Position numbers and translations under genes: made by a program
The notes under the pieces: generated by a model
Seen by the model: only the letters and a program-made list of their open reading frames with translations
Database searches by the model: none
Told to the model about the DNA's origin: nothing
In this document: positions 20,382-30,595 of the stretch, piece after piece
Numbering within the stretch: the first letter of the stretch is position 1
How the letters are laid out: every line of letters begins with the position of its first letter
NCBI RefSeq assembly: GCF_028689785.1
Contig: NZ_JAQVCN010000004.1
Span: forward strand, 62,001 to 126,000
Direction: 5' to 3'
Origin: Zoogloea sp.
GTDB taxonomy: Bacteria; Pseudomonadota; Gammaproteobacteria; Burkholderiales; Rhodocyclaceae
DNA length: 64,000 bases

Positions 20382-20695
20382 TGCGCGCCGTCCTGCTCCT
20401 CGCCCTGTTGCTGCAGGCCACCGGCACCCTCGCTCAAGCCACCGGCTCCACCGCCTTCTGCCTGTTTCCCGTGCCGGCCGATGGCGGGGTACAGCGCTGG
20501 ATCAACCTGGGCATCGTCCAGTACGTCGAAGCCCGCAACGATGATGTCCGTATCTATTACGGCGGCGGCAACCTGGGGAGCGGCCACGAGGCCCGCATCC
20601 CGGTGAAAAGTCGCGAGGAGGCCGACGCCGTCCTCTCCCGGCTGCGCCGCAGCGCCGCCCTGTGTGCTCAACCTGTCCCCGGAGGCTCACCATGA
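20381..20695 (+). CDS. Hypothetical secreted small protein
   Basis: 104 residues, no family recognised. A clear signal peptide (MRAVLLLALLLQATGTLAQA) is followed by a short domain with two Cys (FCLFPVP and AALCAQP) that could form a disulfide. The middle is beta-strand-like (WINLGIVQYVEARNDDVRIYYGGGNLGSGHEARIPV). The start overlaps the HAD stop by one base and the stop overlaps the GST start, so expression is translationally coupled and the ORF is very likely real. Function unknown; the product should be periplasmic. Confidence 0.7.
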   Translation: MRAVLLLALLLQATGTLAQATGSTAFCLFPVPADGGVQRWINLGIVQYVEARNDDVRIYYGGGNLGSGHEARIPVKSREEADAVLSRLRRSAALCAQPVPGGSP

Positions 20696-21303
20696 AACTG
20701 ATCGGCATGCTGGATTCCCCCTTCGTGCGTCGCACTTTCATCACCGCCAGGATGCTCGGCATTCCTTTCGAGCACGAGTCTCTGTCGGTGTTTCGCAACT
20801 TCGATGCGTTTCACGCCATCAACCCCCTCGTCAAGGCGCCCACCCTGGTCATGGACGACGGCGAGGTAATGGTGGACAGCTCCCAGATCATCGCCTGGCT
20901 GGAGCACAGCGCCGCCCCCGGGCACAGCCTGTGGCCCACCGACAGCGCCCAGTACCGGCGCTGCCTGCAGATCACCAGCCTGGGCCTGGCTGCCGCCGAG
21001 AAGAGCGTGCATCGGGTCTACGAGACCAAGGTGCGCCCGCGGGAATTCCGTGACCCGGACTGGCTACGCCGGGTTGAAGGGCAGATCGCCGACACCTACG
21101 CCGTACTCGAAGAGCACGTGGGCGACGGCGACTGGCTGTGTGGCGAGCGCCCCACCCAGGCCGACATCACGGTGGCAGTGGCCTGGCGGTTCACCCACTA
21201 TTCCGCCCCCGGCCTGGTGGCCGACAGTGACTACCCGGGCATCGCCGCCCTCGCGGCCAACGCCGAGGCCCTGCCAGCCTTCACCGCCGCCGACTACTCC
21301 TAA
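20692..21303 (+). CDS. Glutathione S-transferase family protein
   Basis: 203 residues. The N-terminal thioredoxin-fold domain is [28 protein letters not shown], with the cis-Pro region [12 protein letters not shown] and the glutathione-binding [12 protein letters not shown] helical C-terminal domain includes the capping-box region [17 protein letters not shown]. Cytosolic GST; the specific substrate is unknown. The start ATGA overlaps the secreted protein's stop. It is the last gene of the coupled block before ruvA, from which it is separated by 26 bp. Confidence 0.88.
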   Translation: MKLIGMLDSPFVRRTFITARMLGIPFEHESLSVFRNFDAFHAINPLVKAPTLVMDDGEVMVDSSQIIAWLEHSAAPGHSLWPTDSAQYRRCLQITSLGLAAAEKSVHRVYETKVRPREFRDPDWLRRVEGQIADTYAVLEEHVGDGDWLCGERPTQADITVAVAWRFTHYSAPGLVADSDYPGIAALAANAEALPAFTAADYS

Positions 21304-21329
21304 CCCACGCACTTGCCCTGAAAGCACTC

Positions 21330-21920
21330 ATGATCGGACGCATCACCGGCCGCCTGGCCGAGAAGAACCCGCCCCAGATTCTCGTGGACGTGAATGGCGT
21401 CGGCTACGAACTGGAGGTGCCCATGAGCACCTTCTACGGCCTGCCCGCCACCGGCCAGGCCGTGTCCCTGGCCACTCATCTGGCCGTGAGGGAGGACGGG
21501 CACTTCCTGTACGGCTTCGCCACCGAGGACGAACGCACCGCCTTCCGCCAGCTCCTCAAGGTGGCGGGCATCGGCGCCCGCACCGCCCTGGCGGTGCTCT
21601 CCGGCCTGTCGGTGGCCGACCTGGCCCAGGCCATCACCCTGCAGGAGAGCGGGCGGCTGGTGAAGATCCCCGGCATCGGCAAGAAAACCGCCGAGCGCCT
21701 GCTGCTGGAGCTGCGCGACAAGCTCGCCAAGGCCCTGCCTGCAGTGGCCGGCAACGTCAGCACCAACCTTCCCGGCAACGACCGGAGCGACATCATGAAC
21801 GCCCTGCTGGCCCTGGGTTACAACGAGAAGGAAGCCTTGGGCGCCACCAAGGCCCTGCCCGAGGGCGTCAGCGTCTCGGATGGTATCCGCCAGGCCCTCA
21901 AGGGCCTGTCCAAGGCCTGA
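21330..21920 (+). CDS. ruvA: Holliday junction branch-migration subunit RuvA
   Basis: 196 residues, normal length. RuvA tetramers bind four-way junctions and load the RuvB motor during recombinational repair. Domain I is [35 protein letters not shown]. Domain II holds the helix-hairpin-helix pairs [19 protein letters not shown] and [22 protein letters not shown]. Domain III, which contacts RuvB, is the C-terminal [23 protein letters not shown]. ruvC is not in the window, and two unrelated genes separate ruvA from ruvB, although all run the same way. Confidence 0.97.
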   Translation: MIGRITGRLAEKNPPQILVDVNGVGYELEVPMSTFYGLPATGQAVSLATHLAVREDGHFLYGFATEDERTAFRQLLKVAGIGARTALAVLSGLSVADLAQAITLQESGRLVKIPGIGKKTAERLLLELRDKLAKALPAVAGNVSTNLPGNDRSDIMNALLALGYNEKEALGATKALPEGVSVSDGIRQALKGLSKA

Positions 21921-21932
21921 ACCAACGCTGCC

Positions 21933-22424
21933 ATGAGCCAGAAACTCAAACAAGGCTTCATGCGCAATGTCATGCTGAGGGCCGGCAGCCTGCGCCTGCT
22001 CATGAACCTGTGGCCGCCCTTCATCGGCGCCGGCATCCACGTGGAGCACATCGCCCCGGGCTACACCGAAGCCCGGGTGCGCATGCGCATGGGCCTGCTC
22101 AACCGCAACTACATGGGCACCCACTTCGGCGGCTCCCTGTATGCCATGACCGACCCCTTCTTCGCCCTGCTGATCATGCACCAGCTGGGGCGCCGCTACG
22201 TGGTGTGGGACAAGGCCTCGGCCATCGACTACAAGCTGCCCGGACGGGGCACCGTGCACGCCACCTTCCGCATCACGCCCGCGCAGGTCGAAGCCATCCG
22301 CCAGGCCACCGCCGGCGGCGACAAGCACGAGCCGGTCTTTTCGGTGGACGTGCTGAACCGCCAGGGCGAGGTGGTGGCAACGGTGGACAAGACAATCTAT
22401 GTGCGGCTGAAGCCGGTTAGCTGA
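21933..22424 (+). CDS. DUF4442 hotdog-fold thioesterase-like protein
   Basis: 163 residues of the DUF4442 family, predicted hotdog-fold acyl-CoA-thioesterase-like proteins. Typical blocks are the N-terminal helix LRLLMNLWPPFIGAGIHVEHIAPGYTEARVRM, the central NYMGTHFGGSLYAMTDPFFALL and the strand GRGTVHATFRITPAQVEAI. Whether it is an active thioesterase is not known. It lies 12 bp after ruvA on the same strand and is probably co-transcribed with it, though no functional link to recombination is obvious. Confidence 0.8.
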   Translation: MSQKLKQGFMRNVMLRAGSLRLLMNLWPPFIGAGIHVEHIAPGYTEARVRMRMGLLNRNYMGTHFGGSLYAMTDPFFALLIMHQLGRRYVVWDKASAIDYKLPGRGTVHATFRITPAQVEAIRQATAGGDKHEPVFSVDVLNRQGEVVATVDKTIYVRLKPVS

Positions 22425-22471
22425 ACGTCATTCCGGCCCATGGCGGCAGTCATGCTGCGAAGCGGAAGAAT

Positions 22472-22486
22472 CAGGGATAATCCCTG
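22472..22486. promoter_or_regulatory. Small palindrome overlapping a -10-like element
   Basis: CAGGGAT-A-ATCCCTG, a perfect 7-1-7 palindrome containing GATAAT, which resembles a -10 hexamer, 25 bp upstream of the AI-2E-type permease start. It could be an operator covering that promoter. No regulator can be assigned. Confidence 0.35.
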
Positions 22487-22510
22487 CATTCCGTTCCGGA
22501 CCTCGCCCCC

Positions 22511-23607
22511 ATGACACCCCGACGCATCGCCCAGCTGGCCATCACTGCCGTGCTGCTCCTCGGCTGCGCCTTCGTGCTCAGCCCTTTCTTCGCAGCCATC
22601 CTGTTTGCCGGTACGGTGTGCATCACCACCTGGCCCCTCTACCAGTCCTTGCTACGCCGATTGGGCGGACGGGACGGGCTGGCGGCCATCACCATGACCC
22701 TGCTCCTCACCGCGGTGCTGCTGGTGCCCATGATCGGCCTCACCGCGTCCCTGACCGAGTCGGCGGTGGATCTGGTGGATTATGTCCGCAGCCTCATCGA
22801 ACAATCCGATGGCCGCCCCCCCGCCTGGCTCAAGGACATTCCGTTAGTGGGCGGCGACGTGGATGCCTATGTCCGCAAACTCACCCACAGCCAGGCCGAG
22901 ATGCGCAAGCTGGCCCTGCAAGCGGTGGAGCCGGCGCGCAAGTTCGCCCTCGGCCTCGGCGGCATGGTCGGCCAGGGACTGCTACAGATATCCCTGGTCC
23001 TGTTCATCGTGTTCTTCCTCTTCCGGGACGGTGCGCGCATTCAGGCTCAGCTGGAGAGTGGCGCAGCACGCCTGGGCGGCGAGCTGTGGGGCGAGCTGCT
23101 GGAGTTGGCCGGCAACACCGTCAAGGCAGTGATGATCGGCATCGTCGGCACCGCCGCTGCCCAGGCCCTGGTAGCCCTGGTGGGCTTCCTGCTTGCCGGC
23201 GTGCCCGGCGCACTGTTGATGGCCGCGGGGGTGTTCTTCCTCTCCCTGGTGCCAGTGGGCCCACCGCTGATCTGGGGTGGCGCGGCTTTCTGGCTGTATC
23301 AGCAGGGCGATAATGGCTGGGCCATCTTCATGGTGCTATGGGGCGTACTGGCCATCAGCTCGGTGGACAACTTCCTCAAGCCCATCCTGATCAGCCGCAC
23401 GGCCAGCCTGCCCATTCTGCTGATCGCCCTGGGCGCCTTTGGTGGCGTGCTGGCCTTCGGCTTCATCGGCATCTTCCTCGGCCCTACCTTCCTGGCCCTG
23501 GGCCAGGCCCTGTTCACCAGCTGGACGGCCAGCCGCCAGCGTGAAGCGGAAGCCGGCACCAACACTCCGCGCAACGCCGACAGCGATCCGGCCCAAGAGG
23601 GACAGGC

Positions 23608-23611
<4 letters not shown>
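22511..23611 (+). CDS. AI-2E transporter family (PerM/YdiK-like) permease
   Basis: 366 residues with about seven or eight membrane segments, a large soluble region between segments 3 and 4 (residues ~90-150), and the signature region [26 protein letters not shown] plus [14 protein letters not shown]. This is the AI-2E/UPF0118 family, whose members export diverse small molecules; autoinducer transport has been shown for only a few. The charged C-terminal tail is variable. The stop overlaps the ruvB start (ATGA), so it is translationally coupled to ruvB. Confidence 0.88.
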
Positions 23612-24681
<1,070 letters not shown>

Positions 24682-24687
24682 CGCGCC

Positions 24688-25200
24688 TCAGGGCTGGCCT
24701 TGCGGGACGCTGGCGATCAGGCGAACCCGGTCTGCCGTGCTGAGGAAATCGGCCAGGTTTTCCTGGTCGAAGGGCTCCAGACACAGGTTGGCGGCCTTGG
24801 CGGTGATGGTCAGGCCACCTTTCTGATCACGGGCGATCCAGCCCAGCTGGATCAGGTGGCTGACCTTTCGGCGCACGGTCTCCCGCGGGATACCGGTGGA
24901 GGAGCTGATCGAGAAGGCGTTGCAGGGGCGCAAGGGCAGCTTGCCGAAATCATCGTCGCTGCAGCGGATGGCGGCCAGGGCCTGATCGTCCAGCCCGAGC
25001 CCGCCCACGTTGTAGAGGCCCACCTCGCCAAGCACGATGGGCAGCAGCAGGTCACCTTCGAAAGCCGCATACAGGCGGACCATATACCGCAGGTTGTAGC
25101 GGGAAAGCAGCAGGGCAGCGATACGTTGCTGGCATCGTGCCTGGGCCCCAGGGTCTTCGTTGGCCATCGGGGCCAAATCGTGGGGCTGCGGGGTGTTCAT
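24688..25200 (-). CDS. Winged-HTH regulator, uncharacterised
   Basis: 170 residues. The middle and C-terminus hold a winged helix-turn-helix (AFSISSSTGIPRETVRRKVSHLIQLGWIARDQKGGLTITAKAANL). The N-terminal half is a hydrophobic helical region (LLLSRYNLRYMVRLYAAFEGDLLLPIVLGEVGLYNV) that may bind a ligand or dimerise. The start at 25200 has a good ribosome-binding site (GGAGATACAG); a longer reading from 25275 would run through the palindromic operator. A 30-bp two-tier palindrome sits just upstream, so autoregulation is likely. Not assignable to a named family with certainty. Confidence 0.75.
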   Translation of the reverse strand: MNTPQPHDLAPMANEDPGAQARCQQRIAALLLSRYNLRYMVRLYAAFEGDLLLPIVLGEVGLYNVGGLGLDDQALAAIRCSDDDFGKLPLRPCNAFSISSSTGIPRETVRRKVSHLIQLGWIARDQKGGLTITAKAANLCLEPFDQENLADFLSTADRVRLIASVPQGQP

Positions 25201-25223
25201 CTGTATCTCCGTGGCATGATCGG

Positions 25224-25253
25224 AACAGCTGAAAGTAACAACTTTTAACTGTT
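25224..25253. promoter_or_regulatory. Two-tier palindromic operator upstream of the HTH gene
   Basis: A symmetrical site AACAG-N3-AAAGT-N4-ACTTT-N3-CTGTT centred at 25238.5, spanning 24 to 53 bp upstream of the HTH gene start in an A/T-rich patch. Both arms are exact, which fits binding by a dimer with two contacts per half-site. The adjacent HTH protein is the obvious candidate. Confidence 0.6.
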
Positions 25254-25324
25254 CATAAGCCCCTTGAGGATACACACCTCAGCCCGGTTTGACGCCTGGA
25301 CGACTACCCGCTTTGAGCAGTGGC

Positions 25325-26509
25325 TCAAACCTGGCAGGCCAGCCCCTTCAGGTATTCCCCTTCGGGCACGGCCAGGCCGATGGGGTGATCCGGGGCGGCG
25401 GATAGACGATGGATGATCCGCGCCTCCACGCCCACGTCGGCAGCGGCGCTGGCGACGATCTTCTGGAACAGCTCCTGCCCGATTCCGCCCGAGCAGGAAT
25501 AGGTCATCAGGATGCCGCCGGGGTTGAGCAGACGAAAGCCCAGCAGGTTGATGTCCTTGTAGGCACGGGCGGCCCGTTCGGCATGGGCGGCCGACGGTGC
25601 GAACTTGGGCGGATCGAGGACGATCAGGTCGAACTTGCGCCCCTCAGCCTTGAAGCCCCGCAGGGCCTGGAACACGTCATCTTCACGCCACTCGGCGCGG
25701 CTCGCATCGAGCTGGGGGTTGTGGGCCACATTGCGTGCAGCAGTGACCAGGGCCGGGCCGGAGGAATCAATCGACAATACGCTCTTCGCGCCACCGGCCA
25801 GGGCCTGCAGGGAGAAGCCGCCGGTATAGCAGAAACAGTTGAGCACATCGCGACCGGCGGCCAGCTGGCCGGTGAGCAGGCGGTTGTCGCGTTGGTCCAG
25901 GTAGAAGCCGGTCTTGTGGCCGCTGACCACGTCCACCTCCATGCGCACCCCGTTCTCGACGATGGTCAGCAGCTCGGGCAGCTCGCCGTGGGCCAGGCCG
26001 GTGACCGGGCCGAGGCCTTCGAGCTTGCGCACGTCCGAATCGGAACGCTCATACACCGTGCTGCAGCCGGTGGCCTGGACCAGCCCGGCGACGATGGCGT
26101 CGCGCCATTTGTCGGCCCCGGCGCTGGTCAGCTGGACCACCACCACCGGACCGAAGCGGTCCGCGATGACCCCGGGCAGACCGTCGGACTCCCCGTGAAT
26201 CAGGCGCACGCCATCCTGCCCGGCCAGCCAGGGATGCGCCGCCCGCCGCGCCACCGACGCCGCCACCGCACGCTTGATGAAGGCATGGTCGATGGACTGC
26301 TCGGGGTCGAAGGTCCACACCCGCGCCCGGATCTGCGACTCCGGCGACCACGCCGCCCGCGCCAGCGGCTTGCCGCGGGAATCCATCACCAGCACCGTAT
26401 CCCCCGGCCGCGCCCGGCCCTCCAGCCGGCCCACCGAACCCGCAAAGATCCAGGGATGCCGCCGCACCACGGTACGGTCACTGCCAGGTTTGAGAATCAG
26501 ATCAGCCAT
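25325..26509 (-). CDS. rlmI: 23S rRNA (cytosine-C5) methyltransferase RlmI
   Basis: 394 residues. SAM-dependent enzyme that makes m5C1962 in 23S rRNA. An N-terminal PUA domain (LILKPGSDRTVVRRHPWIFAGSVGRLEG...GDTVLVMD) is followed by a Rossmann methyltransferase domain with NCFCYTGGFSLQALAGGAKSVLSIDSS (SAM site), DLIVLDPPKFAPS (motif IV) and the catalytic Cys in LMTYSCSGGIGQELF. The length matches E. coli RlmI (396). It stands alone between the HTH gene and a structured intergenic element. Confidence 0.93.
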   Translation of the reverse strand: MADLILKPGSDRTVVRRHPWIFAGSVGRLEGRARPGDTVLVMDSRGKPLARAAWSPESQIRARVWTFDPEQSIDHAFIKRAVAASVARRAAHPWLAGQDGVRLIHGESDGLPGVIADRFGPVVVVQLTSAGADKWRDAIVAGLVQATGCSTVYERSDSDVRKLEGLGPVTGLAHGELPELLTIVENGVRMEVDVVSGHKTGFYLDQRDNRLLTGQLAAGRDVLNCFCYTGGFSLQALAGGAKSVLSIDSSGPALVTAARNVAHNPQLDASRAEWREDDVFQALRGFKAEGRKFDLIVLDPPKFAPSAAHAERAARAYKDINLLGFRLLNPGGILMTYSCSGGIGQELFQKIVASAAADVGVEARIIHRLSAAPDHPIGLAVPEGEYLKGLACQV

Positions 26510-26550
26510 GGGAAATCACCAAACTTCTAGAATAAGGAAGCACCACGCGT

Positions 26551-26663
26551 TCGAGGTGCGCAGAAAGCGTAGCGAGCAGGTCGAGGTTGTGCCGAGAAGC
26601 GCAGCCGTACTGGAGTACGGCGAGCATCGCAGGCGCAAGATCGGCCTGCGCAGTAGCTTTATG
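26551..26663. repeat. Structured intergenic element between DUF484 and rlmI
   Basis: About 110 bp rich in inverted repeats. A perfect hairpin GCCGTAC-TGGA-GTACGGC spans 26604-26621, flanked by a partly matching GC arm pair (GCGCAG near 26559 against CTGCGC near 26646). It is bounded by repeated TGCGC motifs and shows no start codon, ribosome-binding site or T-tract. It looks like a dispersed extragenic repeat or an RNA element rather than a gene. Only one copy is present in this window. Confidence 0.45.
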
Positions 26664-26669
26664 CGCGCC

Positions 26670-27320
26670 TCACCCGAGTTGGCGGCGAAGGATGTGGGAA
26701 ACCATATCGCCGATGCGCGTCACGTAGAGCGTGCCCATCTCGGGATAGAAGCGCTCCGGGTCTTCGCTGCCCATGGCCAGCAGGCCGAAGGCCTGTTCGT
26801 CCCGGCGCAGGGGCACCAGGGCCACCGAGCGGATCTGCCGGCCGGCCGGGCCGAACCAGTTGCTGATCTCCTTGATGGCCGGCGCGCCGCAATAGGGTTG
26901 GACCAAATCGCCGGTAAAGAAGCGCACCTCTTCGCCCACCGGCAAGAACTCGGGCCCGCTGCGCGACAGCACGCTGTTCCACACCCGGAAGGCCACGTGG
27001 GGCACGGCGAAGTCTTCCTTGAGGTGCACATACACCGCGGTACGGATCGACTCGAAGTCCTCGGCTTCGAGCAGGCTCAGGCTGAGGCGATGCACCTTCT
27101 CGCCGATGGCGTCGTTCTCCTCGCCGAAGGACAGCAGTTCGGCGAACTTGTCTTCGAGCTGGGCGATGCGGTCGCGCAGGGCGATGAGCTGGCGCTCGGT
27201 GAGGGAGATGGCCTGCCCGTTGTGCGGATGGGTCACCGTCAGGTCGGTCAGCAGGGTCGAGTTCCGGTCGAAGAAGTCGGGGTTTTCCTGCAGGAACTGG
27301 ATGACGTCGGAAGGATTCAT
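26670..27320 (-). CDS. DUF484 family protein (GAF-like)
   Basis: 216 residues. An N-terminal helical segment MNPSDVIQFLQENPDFFDRNSTLLTDLTVTHP and a coiled-coil-prone stretch (LTERQLIALRDRIAQLEDKFAEL) precede a GAF-like sensor domain (SVALVPLRRDEQAFGLLAMGSEDPERFYPEMGTLYVTRIGD). The family is conserved beside dapF and xerC in proteobacteria but has no proven function. Here dapF is 34 bp upstream as expected, but xerC, which normally follows, is absent; a structured element and rlmI lie there instead. Confidence 0.88.
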   Translation of the reverse strand: MNPSDVIQFLQENPDFFDRNSTLLTDLTVTHPHNGQAISLTERQLIALRDRIAQLEDKFAELLSFGEENDAIGEKVHRLSLSLLEAEDFESIRTAVYVHLKEDFAVPHVAFRVWNSVLSRSGPEFLPVGEEVRFFTGDLVQPYCGAPAIKEISNWFGPAGRQIRSVALVPLRRDEQAFGLLAMGSEDPERFYPEMGTLYVTRIGDMVSHILRRQLG

Positions 27321-27354
27321 GGGGTGGGGCCGGAGCAGGTGAAGCGAGAGGAGT

Positions 27355-28194
27355 TCAGGGGAGGGTCAGGGTGCCGCTGAACACGGTGACCGCCGGGCCG
27401 GTCATCATCACCGGAGTACCGACGCCGTTCCAGGCAATGCTGAGTTCGCCGCCGCGGGTTTCCACGGTGACCGGAGACACCACCAGCTCGCGCAGGATGC
27501 CCGCCACCACTGCGGCACAGGCGCCAGTGCCACAAGCCAGGGTTTCACCGGCTCCCCGCTCGAAGACGCGCAGCCGCACGCGGTGATCGTCGACGATCTG
27601 CAGAAAGCCGGCATTGACCCGGGCAGGGAAGCGCGGGTGGTGCTCGATGAGCGGGCCCTGCTCGGCCACCGGGGCGGTGTCCACATCGGCCACCACCTGC
27701 ACGGCATGGGGGTTGCCCATGCTTACGGCAGTGATCGCCACAACCGTGCCGGCCACATCGAGAGGCTGCACCCAGGCGTCGGAATCGCTGACGAAGGGCA
27801 CATCGGCGGGGTTCAGCACCGGCACGCCCATGTCCACGGTCACCTTGCCGTCGGCTTCCAGGCGCGGGGTGATGATGCCCTTCTTGGTCTCGACACGGAT
27901 CTCGCGCTTGTCGGTGAGGCCCTGGTCGAAAACGAAACGGGCGAAGCAGCGGGCGCCATTGCCGCACTGCTCCACCTCCCCCCCGTCGGCATTGAAGATG
28001 CGGTAACGAAAATCCACCCCTGGCGCCTGGGCTGGCTCGACCACCAGCAGCTGGTCGCAGCCCACCCCGAAATTGCGGTCGGCCAGGTAGCGCACCTGGG
28101 CTTCGGTGAGCTGGATGTCCTGACGCACGGCGTCGATCATCACAAAATCGTTACCGAGGCCATGCATCTTGGTAAAGGCGATTGTTTTGCTCAT
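27355..28194 (-). CDS. dapF: Diaminopimelate epimerase
   Basis: 279 residues. Converts LL- to meso-diaminopimelate for lysine and peptidoglycan synthesis, using two cysteines without a cofactor. Both are present: [14 protein letters not shown] (first catalytic Cys) and [16 protein letters not shown] (second). The N-terminal [17 protein letters not shown] is diagnostic. The start overlaps the stop of the CoA-binding protein gene (ATGA), so the order of translation is CoA-binding protein, DapF, DUF484. Confidence 0.97.
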   Translation of the reverse strand: MSKTIAFTKMHGLGNDFVMIDAVRQDIQLTEAQVRYLADRNFGVGCDQLLVVEPAQAPGVDFRYRIFNADGGEVEQCGNGARCFARFVFDQGLTDKREIRVETKKGIITPRLEADGKVTVDMGVPVLNPADVPFVSDSDAWVQPLDVAGTVVAITAVSMGNPHAVQVVADVDTAPVAEQGPLIEHHPRFPARVNAGFLQIVDDHRVRLRVFERGAGETLACGTGACAAVVAGILRELVVSPVTVETRGGELSIAWNGVGTPVMMTGPAVTVFSGTLTLP

Positions 28195-28604
28195 ACAACG
28201 AGCTCCATGTAGTCACGCCACACGCAACGGTCCATCACCACGGTAATGCCAGCGGCCTGGGCGCGGGCGGCAGCGGCTTCGTTGATCACCCCGTCCTGCA
28301 GCCACAGACGCTTCACGCCCAGGGCGATGCACTCATCGACGACCGGGTCGATCTGGTCACCGGCGCGAAATACATCCACCATATCCACGGCGAAGGGAAT
28401 CTCGGAGAGGTTCGCCCAGGCTTTTTCGCCGAGAATTTCGGCAACAGCCGGGCGAACCGGTACGATGCGATAGCCGAAGCCCTGCATCGCGCGGGAAACC
28501 CGGTAACTCGGGCGCTCCGGACGCGGCGACAGGCCGACGACGGCAATGGTCTTGACCTCCTGCAGCAGGCTGCGGATCTGGTCGGGTGAGGGATTGGCAA
28601 ACAT
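28191..28604 (-). CDS. CoA-binding (YccU-like) Rossmann protein
   Basis: 137 residues, a single CoA-binding Rossmann domain: [34 protein letters not shown], then [60 protein letters not shown]. It corresponds to the N-terminal domain of succinyl-CoA synthetase alpha used alone (E. coli YccU type). It binds CoA in related structures, but no reaction is known. Translationally coupled to dapF through an ATGA overlap; divergent from sppA by 87 bp. Confidence 0.9.
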   Translation of the reverse strand: MFANPSPDQIRSLLQEVKTIAVVGLSPRPERPSYRVSRAMQGFGYRIVPVRPAVAEILGEKAWANLSEIPFAVDMVDVFRAGDQIDPVVDECIALGVKRLWLQDGVINEAAAARAQAAGITVVMDRCVWRDYMELVV

Positions 28605-28691
28605 GGCGGGATTCTACCGGATTGGCGGTGCCCGCAAACCTTGGAGGCGGCTACAGGCCGCCAGGCCGCAGGGCCTGTTCTGGAGAGTGTG

Positions 28692-30524
28692 ATGGATCGG
28701 AATGCACGGCCGGGTGTCGTGAGAAGTGTTGTCGGGGGGCTGTGGCGGGCGATTGACCGCTTTCGGCAGATCAGTCTCAACCTGCTGTTCATCGCAGTGG
28801 TGGTCTTTCTGGTGGCCGGCTGGCTGGCCGCCCGGCCGACACCCCTGCCTTCGGACGTGGCCTTGCTGATCGCGCCGAGCGGGCAGCTGGTCGAGCAGCG
28901 CACCGTGCGCAGCGCCATGAACGTGCTGCAGGGCGGCGACGGTATCCGCCAGATCCTGATGCGGGACGTAGTGGGCGCCATCCGCGCCGCCGCCACCGAT
29001 CCGCGCATCAAGGCCCTGGTGATCGAAACCGACGGCCTGGCCGGCGCGGGCCTGCCCAAGCTGCAGGAAATCGCCGCGGCAGTGGCCGAATTCCGCAAGA
29101 CGGGCAAGAAGGTCTATGCCCACGGCAAGAACTTCAACCAGGTCCAGTACCACCTGGCCGCCCAGGGCGATGAAGTCTTCGTCAGTCCGGACGGCTACGT
29201 CTTCCTGTCCGGGTTCGGGCGCTTTCCTACCTACTACAAGGGCCTCTTCGAGCAGATCGGGGTGAAGATGCAGATCTTCCGGGTGGGCACCTACAAGTCC
29301 TTTGTCGAGCCCTACACCCGCAGCGACATGTCGCCGGAAGATCGGGAAGCCACCCGCGACTATCTGGACGCGGCCTGGAAGGCCTATCAGGCCGACATCG
29401 TGGCCGTCCGCCCCAAGGCCGCCACCCACCTGGCCCGCTACGTGGGCGACACCGCGGCCCTGCTGGCGGAATCCGGTGGGGACGCGGCCCGCATGGCCCT
29501 GGACGCCGGGCTGGTGGATGGCCTGAAGACAGCCGACGAATGGCGCGACCACCTCAAGGCCCAACTCGGAGCCGGTGAGCAAGGCAAGGGTTACAAGCAC
29601 GTGGACATGGGCACCTATATCTCGCGGATGCGCGATGAAGTCACCCCGCCCGAAGACAAGATCGGCGTGGTGGTGGCTCAGGGCGCCATCGTCGATGGCG
29701 AACAGCCCTCCGGCGTAGTGGGGGGTGACACCGTGGCCGGGCTGATCCGCCAGGCCCGGGAGGACAAGTCGGTCAAAGCCGTGGTGCTGCGGGTGGACAG
29801 CCCCGGAGGCAGCGCCACCGCCTCCGAGGTGATCCGGCGCGAGCTCGATCTGACCCGCCAGGCCGGCAAGCCGGTGGTCGTCTCCATGGGCTCGGTGGCA
29901 GCATCCGGCGGCTACTGGATCAGCATGGCAGCCGACGAGGTATGGGCTGGGCGCAGCACCCTCACCGGCTCCATCGGCATCTTCGCCATGCTGCCGGACC
30001 TGTCGGGCCCCATGAACAAGCTCGGCCTGGCGGTGGACGGCGTGGGCACCACGCCCCTGTCCGGCGGCCTCGACCCGCGTCGCCCCCTCGACCCGCAGGT
30101 GGCCGGCGTGCTCCAGCAAAGCATCGAGTTCGGCTACAAGCGCTTCATCGAGCTGGTGGGCAAAAACCGCAAGATGGACGTGGCCGCCGTGGATCAGGTG
30201 GCCCAGGGTCGCGTGTGGCTGGGCAGTCAGGCCAAGGAGAAAGGCCTGGTAGACAAGATTGGCGGGCTCGACGAAGCCATCAAGGCCGCCGCCAGCCGCG
30301 CCCACATCAAGGATTATGAGGTCAGCTACGTGGAGAAACCGCTGTCCCCGCGGGATCAGCTGCTCTCCAAACTGCTCGACAACGGAGAGGACGCCGAAGG
30401 CGCCCGGGCACAGGTGTCATTGGTGGACAGCATGCTGGCCAAGCTGCGCAGCGAGCTTGAAGGCCTGCGCCTGTGGAACGACCCGGGGCACATGTATCTG
30501 CACTGCCTGTGCGAGGCGCCCTGA
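28692..30524 (+). CDS. sppA: Signal peptide peptidase SppA, 67-kDa type
   Basis: 610 residues. Inner-membrane serine protease with a Ser/Lys dyad that degrades cleaved signal peptides on the periplasmic side. One N-terminal membrane segment (ISLNLLFIAVVVFLVAGWLAA) anchors tandem ClpP-like domains. The general base is K202 in GTYKSFVEPYTR and the nucleophile S405 in SMGSVAASGGYWISMAADEV, as in E. coli SppA. The start at 28692 was chosen for its GGAGAG ribosome-binding site; the longer reading has none. It is followed by a short palindromic element and a convergent gene. Confidence 0.95.
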   Translation: MDRNARPGVVRSVVGGLWRAIDRFRQISLNLLFIAVVVFLVAGWLAARPTPLPSDVALLIAPSGQLVEQRTVRSAMNVLQGGDGIRQILMRDVVGAIRAAATDPRIKALVIETDGLAGAGLPKLQEIAAAVAEFRKTGKKVYAHGKNFNQVQYHLAAQGDEVFVSPDGYVFLSGFGRFPTYYKGLFEQIGVKMQIFRVGTYKSFVEPYTRSDMSPEDREATRDYLDAAWKAYQADIVAVRPKAATHLARYVGDTAALLAESGGDAARMALDAGLVDGLKTADEWRDHLKAQLGAGEQGKGYKHVDMGTYISRMRDEVTPPEDKIGVVVAQGAIVDGEQPSGVVGGDTVAGLIRQAREDKSVKAVVLRVDSPGGSATASEVIRRELDLTRQAGKPVVVSMGSVAASGGYWISMAADEVWAGRSTLTGSIGIFAMLPDLSGPMNKLGLAVDGVGTTPLSGGLDPRRPLDPQVAGVLQQSIEFGYKRFIELVGKNRKMDVAAVDQVAQGRVWLGSQAKEKGLVDKIGGLDEAIKAAASRAHIKDYEVSYVEKPLSPRDQLLSKLLDNGEDAEGARAQVSLVDSMLAKLRSELEGLRLWNDPGHMYLHCLCEAP

Positions 30525-30546
30525 GCAGGCGCCGGATTCAATGATT

Positions 30547-30576
30547 CCGTGGGGTCGAATTTATTCGACCCCACGG
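30547..30576. repeat. Dispersed palindrome, short form (copy A)
   Basis: Perfect 14-bp arms, CCGTGGGGTCGAAT and its reverse complement, around TT. It lies between the convergent 3' ends of sppA and the DUF2782 gene. It is the first of a series of related sites running to 63.8 kb. It could act as a bidirectional terminator-like hairpin. Confidence 0.9.
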
Positions 30577-30595
30577 GGTATGACTCACCAGCGAC

